A stretch of 64,000 nt of DNA, from positions 62,001-126,000 of the forward strand of contig CAZWFQ010000002.1 of NCBI GenBank assembly GCA_964633225.1. The letters are read 5' to 3'. The first letter of the stretch is position 1, and every line of letters begins with the position of its first letter. Positions 54,060 through 62,429 of the stretch are shown in pieces. The DNA comes from JAKQIM01 sp964633225. GTDB lineage: Bacteria; Chloroflexota; Anaerolineae; Anaerolineales; UBA4823. The notes under the pieces are model-generated. The model did no database searches and had not been told where the DNA came from. It saw only the letters and a list, made by a program, of their open reading frames with translations. A program made the position numbers and the translations under genes.

Positions 54060-56970
54060 CTTCGTTTCTCCGTCCAGAGGATGCCGTTCCTTTCAAATTA
54101 TCCTCTGTACCAATATGGATATCAATATTCCCTGCATTCAACATGTTGCCGATCTCGCGCAGTGCCGTCTGCAACACGCTCTCCACATCCATAGTCTCGC
54201 TCATACGCTCGGCTGATGCGCCGAGCAAACGCTCGCGCTCAGCACGCATACGCGTGTCTTGGTAGACCCGGGCGCTTTCCAACGCCACACCTAGCTGCTC
54301 TACCAGGCTTTCGATCGTTTGGATGTTCTCAGGCGTCCATGCACCGCCCGATCTTTGTTGAGAATCGCTCGCCAGGCGGCTCTTGATCACGCCAATGACC
54401 TGGTTGCGCAGTTTGACTGGCACATACAACACGGTAGGGTCTTGTTCATCAAGCGTGGTCTGCCCGCTCTGCAAAACCTGGCGTGCACCAGGATCATTGA
54501 CATCACGCAAGGGCGTCATCCCCGAAGCCGTGCGGGCAAAGCCAACCGTGGCAAGGGATTCAATGTATTCTTTCCAGGCCTGCTGGCTTTGGGCACCATA
54601 GGCGCGGCGCTCAGCTTCCAAAGCTTGTTCCACTTGCTGCACCAGGCGGGCGCTGTAAATCGCAGTCGAAACCTGATCTGCCAGCACCTGGAGCGTCCGA
54701 AGATCATCTTCACCAAAGGCATTGGCCTGCGTGCTCTGAACGTCCAACGCGCCCAACAACTCCTCCGCCACGATGAGGGGCAGGGTTAGCTCAGATTGCG
54801 TCTCGGGCAGGTCAGGGTTATTGAAGAAGACAGCATCCTGGCCCACGTTCAAAGCAATACGCGGCTTGCGCTGGCTGGTGACATTGCCCACCATACCCTG
54901 TTGACCTACTTTGAGACGATGGCCCCGGGCAAGCATCTTTTGGCCGCCAGCACTATTGGCTGCACGCAGCACAGCGTATTCACCACGCTCATCCAACAAG
55001 AAGATGCCCACGTGATAAAAGCTAAAACGCTCACTGACCAGGTTGACAACAATACGCAGCAGCTCATCCAAACCACGAATAGTAGCCGCGGCGCGCCCCA
55101 CATCAGCAGCGGCCTGCAACTGGGCAGAACGAAATTCTAACTCAAGGGTACGCTCGGCAACACGCTGCTCCAAACTGCCAACCAGATCGCGCACCTGGCT
55201 CGTCATGGCATTAAACGAGCGGGCCAAAACGCCGATCTCATCTTCACTTTCAACCGGGGCTTCCAATTCCAGTCGCCCAGCAGTGATGGCCTGCACAGTC
55301 TGGGTCAAGCCTTCGATAGGCCGGATCGTCTGGCGCAGGGTAGCCCACAATGCCATCGCCAGGATCACGCTGCTGGCCAGGGTGAGCGCCGCCGCCGTCC
55401 ACAGCAAACTGTTTGTAATCAAAGTATATTCTGTCTCATATTGCTGGACCACAACCGCCCAGCCGTTATCCAGGCGCACGGCATAAGCACGCCAATCCAC
55501 TTCATCTGCATCTTGGTAGTCCAGCCTCACCGTAACCTCGCCAGTAATACTGGCATCGCGCAAAGCAGCAATTGGTTTGTCTGAGCTGTAATTAACCAAC
55601 TCGGTGGCGTTCTCCGCCAGATTGGGATGCGCCAATAATTGGTCAATATTGTCCACCAGGTAAGCGTAGCTGTTCGCTCCGAGATTCATCTGTTTGACGA
55701 TTTGATCAACATCGGTCAGATCAGCCGCGAACATCGCCACACCCAAGATCTCGCGCTCAGCATTGCGAATGGGAACAGCGATCACCAGGGCTGGCCGGCC
55801 TGTTGTACGACCAATCAGGGTTTGGTAAGCTACTGCCCCGGTGAGCGCGCCTTTGAACCAAGAGCGATCGCTGTAATCTGTCAGTGCGCTATCATCGTTG
55901 CGGGCAATATTCATGCCATTGATATCGGTGGTAGAGACCAGGTAGGTATATGGATAGTTATCCTGAAAAGCTTGCAGGATTGGGCGCTGCTGGGCAGGAT
56001 CAAGGCTGATGATGCCCGGTTGGGCAGCCAGGTTCCTCAACGCAACCACATTCGCATGTAACCAATCGGCAATACTTTGGCTCAAATCATCGCCGGCCAA
56101 CTGAAGTTTTGACAAGGCCGCTTCTTCATAAGTATCTTGAGCCTGTGCCGTTAATATCAGCGAAAGCAAGATCAGCATTGGGATTGTCACTGCCAGGGCC
56201 AGATTGGTCAAGCGGATCTGCATACGCGTCTGCTGTACGCTGCGCTTGGAGATCAACTCCTGGAAGATGGCATAGGCATAAACCAGGGCATAAATGGGGC
56301 TGCCCAACAACGAGATTGCACTTGCAAACGGAACATATGTGCCAAATATGTTCATCGCCGTAACAACCAGGTGGGTTACCAACAAAATCCGGGCCAACCG
56401 GCGGCTGTATGTAGGTAAGCTGCGATCAAAAAAAGCCAGGTAGATCAGCGGCAAGACCACCAAGGTGCCGATCACGCGCAGGTAAAGCATCACAACCACG
56501 CGTCCCAGTGCCCCAGTGACGTAATTGGTAAACTCAATATAGCCGCCCGAATATGCAATCGTCTCCAGGTCAGCCAGGTACAGCTCGGTGTTGAAAACCA
56601 CATCGATCACGGTCAATGCGATGGGCAGCACGATCAGGCCAATCAGCAAGATCTCCAGCCAACGCATGCGGCCTTCCAGCCAGGCTGGTTTCACAAGAGC
56701 AAGGATAGCCAGCACAAGCCAAATGCTAATCGCTGGGCCAAGCGCTGCCCCAATGATCAAGGGGGTTGTTGCCTGGCCGATTGTGCTGACGTGCAGCGCA
56801 AACCCAAACATCAACAAATTTACCGCCATCGCCAGCAGCATCAAGCCCACCACGCGGCTGGCCCGAAGCCTGGAGTTCGACGCCAACACATACAGGCCCA
56901 GGGTCAGGATGACCACACCCAAAAAGTATGCCAACACCCACCCGAAGGAGGATAAGGATTGCTCAATCAT
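54052..56970 (-). CDS. Membrane receptor: 7-TM block, dCache, HAMP, GAF (no output domain)
   Basis: A 972-residue receptor. About seven helices form the first ~265 residues. A dCache domain follows (SIADWLHANVVALRNLAAQP ... SDRSWFKGALTGAVAYQT; TGRPALVIAVPI), a helix, HAMP (~547-592), a coiled coil and a GAF of the His type (FYHVGIFLLDE; AANSAGG; DAVFFNNPDLP). A linker with LATVGFARTASGMTPL, a half GAF (VLYVPVKLRNQVIGVIKSR) and the C-terminal helix pair (RERLLGASAERMSET) with a short polar tail complete it. The start at 56970 is chosen because AGGAGG lies just upstream and the 8-bp overlap matches its neighbours; an ATG six codons earlier lacks this support. Confidence 0.88.
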   Translation of the reverse strand: MIEQSLSSFGWVLAYFLGVVILTLGLYVLASNSRLRASRVVGLMLLAMAVNLLMFGFALHVSTIGQATTPLIIGAALGPAISIWLVLAILALVKPAWLEGRMRWLEILLIGLIVLPIALTVIDVVFNTELYLADLETIAYSGGYIEFTNYVTGALGRVVVMLYLRVIGTLVVLPLIYLAFFDRSLPTYSRRLARILLVTHLVVTAMNIFGTYVPFASAISLLGSPIYALVYAYAIFQELISKRSVQQTRMQIRLTNLALAVTIPMLILLSLILTAQAQDTYEEAALSKLQLAGDDLSQSIADWLHANVVALRNLAAQPGIISLDPAQQRPILQAFQDNYPYTYLVSTTDINGMNIARNDDSALTDYSDRSWFKGALTGAVAYQTLIGRTTGRPALVIAVPIRNAEREILGVAMFAADLTDVDQIVKQMNLGANSYAYLVDNIDQLLAHPNLAENATELVNYSSDKPIAALRDASITGEVTVRLDYQDADEVDWRAYAVRLDNGWAVVVQQYETEYTLITNSLLWTAAALTLASSVILAMALWATLRQTIRPIEGLTQTVQAITAGRLELEAPVESEDEIGVLARSFNAMTSQVRDLVGSLEQRVAERTLELEFRSAQLQAAADVGRAAATIRGLDELLRIVVNLVSERFSFYHVGIFLLDERGEYAVLRAANSAGGQKMLARGHRLKVGQQGMVGNVTSQRKPRIALNVGQDAVFFNNPDLPETQSELTLPLIVAEELLGALDVQSTQANAFGEDDLRTLQVLADQVSTAIYSARLVQQVEQALEAERRAYGAQSQQAWKEYIESLATVGFARTASGMTPLRDVNDPGARQVLQSGQTTLDEQDPTVLYVPVKLRNQVIGVIKSRLASDSQQRSGGAWTPENIQTIESLVEQLGVALESARVYQDTRMRAERERLLGASAERMSETMDVESVLQTALREIGNMLNAGNIDIHIGTEDNLKGTASSGRRNEDE

Positions 56971-59431
56971 CAGCCGCCTCCTGCGCATCGGTAGGGATGC
57001 CAGAATCTAAGGGGGTCTCACTGTCTGGACGCCTATGATTAGAAGTGGAACGCTTGCGTGGCGTCTTTGGGGCCTGCTCTGGCAGCGCATCTGGAGCACT
57101 ATCCAAAGCAAGAGTTTCACCCGGCACATCCAAGGGCAGGCTGCCGGCTTCTGGCGCCTGGCTGCCCACATCGGGCGGCGCAAGGTAGACAAATGTTTCT
57201 TCCAACCCCAGATTGGTATAAAAATCGTTCATAGCGGTCTGTAAAACCGATTGAACATCTAAACGTTCGCGCATGTGACTGGTCATTTCGCCGACCATGC
57301 GCTCACGGCCGGCGCGGCTTTCAGCCACTTCAAAGTTGCGTGCCACCTCAATGGCCGTGGCAATTTGCAGGCTGATCTGCTCCATCAAACGCAGGTCATC
57401 GTCGTTGAAACGCCGCTGCGCATCGGCTACATCCATGCCGATCGTGCCGATGACGTGGTCGCGCGCCACCAGTGGCACCACCACCAGGGTGTTGGTGCCA
57501 CGCTGCTGATGAATTTCATGCGTGGGGGCTGTGATCGGATCGTGCTGGGCATCGTAAACCACCCTGGCGTGTCGAGACCTGAGCACGCTCTGGGTCAGTT
57601 CATTACCTTCTACAGGAATCTTCGTTCCAATGATCGCCTCACCCAATAACTCCCTGCCATCTGGGGATTGGGCTGAAGCATTGGCCACCAGGGTCAGCGT
57701 CTTACCGCCCGGATCCAACAAAGCAATCCCACAATGCAGCAGATCAAAACCCATCCGCACCTTTTGGCTGACATCGTCAAGCAAATCACCCATGCGCACG
57801 TGCGAAACCGCCGCCGCAGTGATTTCTTGCAAGAGGCGGAGTTGATCGGTGCGCAATTGGCTCTCCTCAATCAGGCGAGCATTATCGAGCGCCAATGCCA
57901 CCTGGCTGGCCACGGATTCAATCAACGCCACCTCATCCTCTGACCAGGCATGCTCTGGATTGTCACTTTCAATCCCCAACACACCAATCAAGCTGTCGTA
58001 CATCATCAAAGGAGCCACCAAAGCGGTGGATGGNNNNNNNNNNNNNNNNNNNNNNNNNNNNNNNNNNNNNNNNNNNNNNNNNNNNNNNNNNNNNNNNNNN
58101 NNNNNNNNNNNNNNNNNNNNNNNNNNNNNNNNNCCGATGGCTAACTGATCAGCCATGATCTGCATCACGGTGGTATCATCTTGTCCAAAGGCATTCAACT
58201 TCTCACTTTGTACATCCAACGCGCCAATCGTTTTTCCACCGCTCCGAAGCGGCACCACCATTTCAGAGCGCGTATTGGGCAGCAACGGGTCTTTCACATA
58301 TACATAATCGGCATCCACATCGTTCACAATGCGCACCATGCCGCTGCCAGTCACATACCCCACCAGGCCCACTTCGCCTACGCGCATCTTATAGCCGCGC
58401 TCCATCAAAACCCGGCTGGACTCACCCGTACCCGCCCGCATGACAGCATTTTCTCCCAAATCATCCGTCAAGAACACGCTGACGCTGTACAGGCCAAAAC
58501 GGTCGCGGATCAGGTTGACCGATTGGTTCAAGAGGGTATCCAGGTCTTGAGCAGCCGCGGCATCGCGCGCCACTTCAGCAGCCACTTGCACCTGTAGGGC
58601 GCGCTGTTGGAGGTCTTGCGTACGTTCTTCTACGCGCTGTTCCAGGTCGCGATACGAGCTTGCCAATTGAGCCGCCATTTGGTTAAAGGTCTGTGCCAGC
58701 ACGCCCAGTTCATCTTGCCCTGTGACAGGGATGAGAGTTTCAAGTTGGCCAGTTCTGAATGCGTCTGCCCCCATGCGCAGCTCATTTACTGGGCCGGTGA
58801 TACTGCGCTGCATGAAATAAGAGCCCGCCAAAACCAAGAGCAGCAAGATCGTAAAACCAGCCATCAACAGATACAGGTTGCGGGTGCTGTTCTCCAGCGC
58901 TGTATTACTCCTGGCTGTAATGACACTTTCGCTTTGATTCACGACCAGGTCAATTTGTTGACCCAGGCTCGAGGCCGAACTGTAGGCATTATATAGTTGA
59001 ACGGTCAAATCACTCTGGCGGTTTTCAAGGCGCGCCCGCTGCACCTCGCTGATCGTTTCACCATATTTTTCAAGTCCGAGCAGAACCCCCTCAATCTCGA
59101 TCGCCTGGTCAGAAGACTTGAACAACTCACCGGCTTCTTCCAACATCAAGCTTGCTTCGCTGACATCAGCCAGGGCATCGCTGACCCCAGGAACGGCGTC
59201 AGACATGTAGCGCATCAAGTTAACGCGCGATGAGATGATCAACACCTGGCTGCGCAACAGCAAGCGTTCAGCTCGCGCGTTGACATTGGTGGCCAATTCA
59301 AGCTGATCACCCAGGGATAGCAGGTTTGCCGCCGTAACTCCCAGGGTAATCGCCAGTAAAATAAGCAAGGTAGCCACCGCCCCCAAAACGCGTGCACGAA
59401 CACTCAGGCGACGGAGAATGCGTTCAATCAT
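56963..59431 (-). CDS. Membrane receptor: four-helix-bundle sensor, HAMP, GAF domains (no output domain), interrupted by scaffold gap
   Basis: About 822 codons plus the gap. Two helices (~14-34 and ~185-208) frame an all-alpha extracytoplasmic sensor (four-helix-bundle or CHASE3-like). HAMP (PVNELRMGADAFRTGQLE), a coiled coil and GAF1 (~290-450; LYSVSVFLTDD, an intermediate type) follow. After the gap come a half GAF (LVAPLMMYDSLIGVLGIES) and a further full GAF (~540-705; IPVEGNELTQSVLRSRHA) similar to GAF4 of the giant kinase. The C-terminal helix pair (RERMVGEMTSHMRER) and a long Pro/Asp-rich tail end it. Both flanks share a frame across 100 N, but by comparison with the other receptors more than 33 residues should be missing. 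The ATG has AAGGGAG upstream. Confidence 0.85.
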   Translation of the reverse strand: MIERILRRLSVRARVLGAVATLLILLAITLGVTAANLLSLGDQLELATNVNARAERLLLRSQVLIISSRVNLMRYMSDAVPGVSDALADVSEASLMLEEAGELFKSSDQAIEIEGVLLGLEKYGETISEVQRARLENRQSDLTVQLYNAYSSASSLGQQIDLVVNQSESVITARSNTALENSTRNLYLLMAGFTILLLLVLAGSYFMQRSITGPVNELRMGADAFRTGQLETLIPVTGQDELGVLAQTFNQMAAQLASSYRDLEQRVEERTQDLQQRALQVQVAAEVARDAAAAQDLDTLLNQSVNLIRDRFGLYSVSVFLTDDLGENAVMRAGTGESSRVLMERGYKMRVGEVGLVGYVTGSGMVRIVNDVDADYVYVKDPLLPNTRSEMVVPLRSGGKTIGALDVQSEKLNAFGQDDTTVMQIMADQLAIXXXXXXXXXXXXXXXXXXXXXXXXXXXXXXXXXXPSTALVAPLMMYDSLIGVLGIESDNPEHAWSEDEVALIESVASQVALALDNARLIEESQLRTDQLRLLQEITAAAVSHVRMGDLLDDVSQKVRMGFDLLHCGIALLDPGGKTLTLVANASAQSPDGRELLGEAIIGTKIPVEGNELTQSVLRSRHARVVYDAQHDPITAPTHEIHQQRGTNTLVVVPLVARDHVIGTIGMDVADAQRRFNDDDLRLMEQISLQIATAIEVARNFEVAESRAGRERMVGEMTSHMRERLDVQSVLQTAMNDFYTNLGLEETFVYLAPPDVGSQAPEAGSLPLDVPGETLALDSAPDALPEQAPKTPRKRSTSNHRRPDSETPLDSGIPTDAQEAADD
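58034..58133. other. Scaffold gap (100 N)
   Basis: Exactly 100 undetermined bases within a receptor gene, between its first GAF domain and the next half GAF. Sister receptors have about 70-95 residues in this interval, so the real gap is probably longer than 100 bp. Confidence 0.98.
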
Positions 59432-59445
59432 GTGCTGGTACTCCC

Positions 59446-60462
59446 TTACTGACCAGAATCTTGAACTTGTTCCCAGAATTGATTCGTAAATACTTGATTG
59501 ATATCGACAGCCTGGTTCAGAACACCGTACTGTACCAGGGTATCCACCATCAACTGTACATTAGCAGCGTTAGAGTAACCCATTTCAATACCTGAAACAG
59601 ACACCAGCCTGGCAATCTCTTTCATCATAGCCACCTGATGGCCGCGGGTTTGTGTGCCGCTCTGATCGTACTTCAGCACGATTTCAGCCGCTTCTTCGGG
59701 ATTCTCCACGGCATATTGCCAGCCGCGCAAGGTAGCGCGCAACATGCGTACGCAAAGGCTGGGATTTTGCTCTGCAATGGTGCGCGAGGTGAACAGGGTA
59801 TCGCCGGGGAAATTCAAGCCATAGTTGGCATAATCGATGATAGTCAGATCATTGGCGTTGACCCCACTCTCAAGAATGGATTGGTATTCGTTGTAGACCA
59901 TCGCCGAGGCCACATCCAATTCGCCATTCAAGAACGGGTCCATACTGTAACCCTGCGACACCAGTTCAAAATCATTCAGGCTGATACCAGCCTGGGCGAT
60001 CATGGCATCAAACTGAGCTTCCCAACTGCCCAGCCATACCCCCACCCGTTTGCCAGCAAAATCAGCCGGGCCCGTGATCCCCGATGCCTTGTGCACCACC
60101 AGCATCAAACCATTGTTCTGCTGGATCTGCGCAATACTGATGACCGGTTTTCCCACCTCAACTGCCAGTGCCAGGTCAGCCAACAGGCCCGTTCCAAAAT
60201 CGCGGGTGCCAGCCATCACCAGGTCTACAGGCACCAGGTCTGGCCCGCCGGGAATGATGGCCAATTCAATGCTTTCCTCCAGGTACCAGCCCTTATCCAA
60301 GGCCACGTAATAACCAGCAAACTGCGCCTGGGTAACCCATTGCAGCTGAAGCGTAATTTTATCAGGCACAGCTTGCGTGGCCTTCCCCCCCTGGCAGCCA
60401 GCCAACAAACCCGCCATCAAGCTCATCAAAACCAAAACCGAAAAAACTTTACTTGTACGCAT
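59446..60462 (-). CDS. NMT1/THI5-like substrate-binding lipoprotein
   Basis: A 338-residue exported protein with lipobox LLAGC (Cys23). The mature part has the THI5/NMT1 (ThiY-like) periplasmic-binding fold: LQLQWVTQAQFAGYYVALDK at the N-terminus, GGPDLVPVDLVMAGTRDFG, GKRVGVWLGSWEAQFDAM, and a C-terminal helical part with WQYAVENPEEAAEIVL. Related proteins bind thiamine pyrimidine precursors, taurine, nitrate or aromatic sulfonates for ABC transport. No permease or ATPase gene is present, and receptors lie on both sides. The start at 60462 (MRTSKVF) has an excellent AAGGAG site; an earlier ATG at 60495 overlapping the upstream stop lacks a signal peptide at the right place. Confidence 0.88.
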   Translation of the reverse strand: MRTSKVFSVLVLMSLMAGLLAGCQGGKATQAVPDKITLQLQWVTQAQFAGYYVALDKGWYLEESIELAIIPGGPDLVPVDLVMAGTRDFGTGLLADLALAVEVGKPVISIAQIQQNNGLMLVVHKASGITGPADFAGKRVGVWLGSWEAQFDAMIAQAGISLNDFELVSQGYSMDPFLNGELDVASAMVYNEYQSILESGVNANDLTIIDYANYGLNFPGDTLFTSRTIAEQNPSLCVRMLRATLRGWQYAVENPEEAAEIVLKYDQSGTQTRGHQVAMMKEIARLVSVSGIEMGYSNAANVQLMVDTLVQYGVLNQAVDINQVFTNQFWEQVQDSGQ

Positions 60463-60491
60463 TTTATTCTCCTTCCCTAGAGTTATGGATG

Positions 60492-62429
60492 TCAATCCCG
60501 ATCATCCGACGACGCAGCATCTTCCTGAATCTCTTGCTGCTGCGCTTGAAGGCCAAATCGAATGAATGTGCGCGAAGCACCCAGGGCCTTACCCAGTTCA
60601 CGCACAGTATTTTGAAGCACGGCATCTAAATTGACCGATCCACGGACCTGGGTGGCAATCACATTGACTGCTTGTTCGCGTGCGGCTCGCCGTTGGGCCT
60701 CTTCGAGCAAGCGAGCGCTCTCAAGCGCGGGGCCAATCTGTTCAATCGTCTCTTTTACCAGGGCAGCCTCTTCTGCTGACCAAACAGCCTGGTCGGGCTC
60801 GCGCCGCAGAACCAAAGTTCCCATATCCTGCCCGCGCACCACAATCGGCACTTTCAATTCATAACCGTCTTTCTCGCCTTTTGCTGGCTGAGATGCCAGT
60901 TTCGACTGAATATCCGCCGCATCTGCCGGCTCAATCCCCATGCGAGTATAACGGAAGGCAATCCCTTTATCACGCAAACGCTTTTGCCAGGTTTGAAGGG
61001 TCTGCTGCGCATACAACCTATCCAACTCAGACAACGCCCGTTGGCTCTCGGCCAAAAGGTGGGCATTTTCTACCGCCAGCGCCACCTGGTCAGACAGGAT
61101 TTGCAACGTGCTGATATCTTCAGGTGCAAATGACGAAACTTCCTCAGACTGCACATCTAACACGCCAATGGTGCGGTCACCCAGTTTGAGTGGCAGGCCC
61201 ATTTCAGAGCGCGTATCGGGCAGCTCAGGATTGGGGACAAAAATATCGTCTGCCCCTACATCAAAGACCACGCGCGGCTTCCCCGCACTTGCCACATAGC
61301 TCACCACTCCAGGATCTCCCAGCCGCACCTTATGCTGGCCGGCAATCAATCTCCTGCCGCCCTCACTGTTTGTGGCCCGTAAGATAGCATATTCCGACAC
61401 ATCATCCGTCAAGTAGATGGCTGCATGATAATACCCAAAGCGATCTGACACCAGGCGCACGCTCTCATCCAACAATGCCTGCACATCGCGAATGCCCGCT
61501 GCCTCACGCGCCACCTGGGCCGCAGCCTCAAGCTGGGTGGTACGTTCCGAAAGCTCCTTCGTGCGCGAAGCCACCTGTTCTTCTAAGCTCTCAAACAATG
61601 TGCGCATCTGCACCGTCATGGCATGCAGCGCTCGACTGAGGGTGCCCACTTCCGTGTTTTCTTTTAATGGATGGATTGCTGACCAATCGCCCTGGCTAAC
61701 ATGCGACGCCGCATCTGCAATGTGCTTGAGCGGCGCCGTCAGGTTGATCCCCAACAAGACTGCCGCCAACAGCGCTAACGCACCGCCTGCCAGTGCGCTC
61801 AAGAGCAAACTTGTTCTCGCTTGCTGCGCTACCCGATCCAGAGATTGGGCGGTTGCTATAGCTGGCTGAGAGAACTCGTCGATGTAGGTCGTGGCGGCTA
61901 CGCGCAAGTTCGTACCTTCAATGGGTACAACAACCATGAACTTTTCGCGCAGCGTATTATCTGGCTCGAGCCAGCCGTAATATCCCTCAACCGCTGTCCC
62001 ATTGAGAGAGCTTTTCACAATCTCCCAAAAGCCTGGACGAGTGGATGCCATGGTGGCCAGGTCAACCCCCACAACAGCAGGGTTATCATGAAAATGATTG
62101 ATACCCTGATTATCGTGTACCGCGGTATAACCAGTTTGACCAACCGGTTGTACCGCCAGGGCACGGAGATCAGGGTTCGATTCCAGAGCAACAGGATCGC
62201 TCAGATCAATCTCGGGATGCAGGGTCAGATACAGATAGAGTTGAGCAGCTACAGAGAGGGCTTTATCGCGAACGGCCTGACGCCCAGCTTCTTCCAAAGA
62301 AGCCTGCCCGTCACTGACCGCCTGGTTGCGCATGGCCACTAAAGACTGGTTGGCCTGAAAAGCCATGAAACCCATCGCCGCCAGGCCAATCAACAATAGC
62401 GCCAGGATGATCCGTAAACGGATGCTCAT
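60492..62429 (-). CDS. Membrane receptor: sCache, HAMP, GAF (no output domain)
   Basis: A 645-residue receptor. A helix (~6-24) and a single-Cache sensor (~35-200; AVQPVGQTGYTAVHDNQGIN, HFHDNPAVVGVDL) of the kind that binds small carboxylates are followed by a second helix (~206-228), HAMP (229-273; PLKHIADAASHVSQGDWS), a coiled coil and a GAF of the His type (YYHAAIYLTDD; ATNSEGG; GVVSYVA). A linker with GIAFRYTRMGIEPAD, a half GAF (LKVPIVVRGQDMGTLVLR) and the C-terminal helix pair (REQAVNVIATQVRGS) complete it. It is the gene just upstream of the THI5-like lipoprotein (29-bp gap), a likely ligand partner. ATGA overlap with the preceding gene. Confidence 0.88.
   Translation of the reverse strand: MSIRLRIILALLLIGLAAMGFMAFQANQSLVAMRNQAVSDGQASLEEAGRQAVRDKALSVAAQLYLYLTLHPEIDLSDPVALESNPDLRALAVQPVGQTGYTAVHDNQGINHFHDNPAVVGVDLATMASTRPGFWEIVKSSLNGTAVEGYYGWLEPDNTLREKFMVVVPIEGTNLRVAATTYIDEFSQPAIATAQSLDRVAQQARTSLLLSALAGGALALLAAVLLGINLTAPLKHIADAASHVSQGDWSAIHPLKENTEVGTLSRALHAMTVQMRTLFESLEEQVASRTKELSERTTQLEAAAQVAREAAGIRDVQALLDESVRLVSDRFGYYHAAIYLTDDVSEYAILRATNSEGGRRLIAGQHKVRLGDPGVVSYVASAGKPRVVFDVGADDIFVPNPELPDTRSEMGLPLKLGDRTIGVLDVQSEEVSSFAPEDISTLQILSDQVALAVENAHLLAESQRALSELDRLYAQQTLQTWQKRLRDKGIAFRYTRMGIEPADAADIQSKLASQPAKGEKDGYELKVPIVVRGQDMGTLVLRREPDQAVWSAEEAALVKETIEQIGPALESARLLEEAQRRAAREQAVNVIATQVRGSVNLDAVLQNTVRELGKALGASRTFIRFGLQAQQQEIQEDAASSDDRD

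Noticed and set aside
53082..60462. Phosphonate and thiamine-precursor ABC transport operons
   Set aside because: Only the binding proteins are present; permease and ATPase genes are missing and neighbours are receptors.
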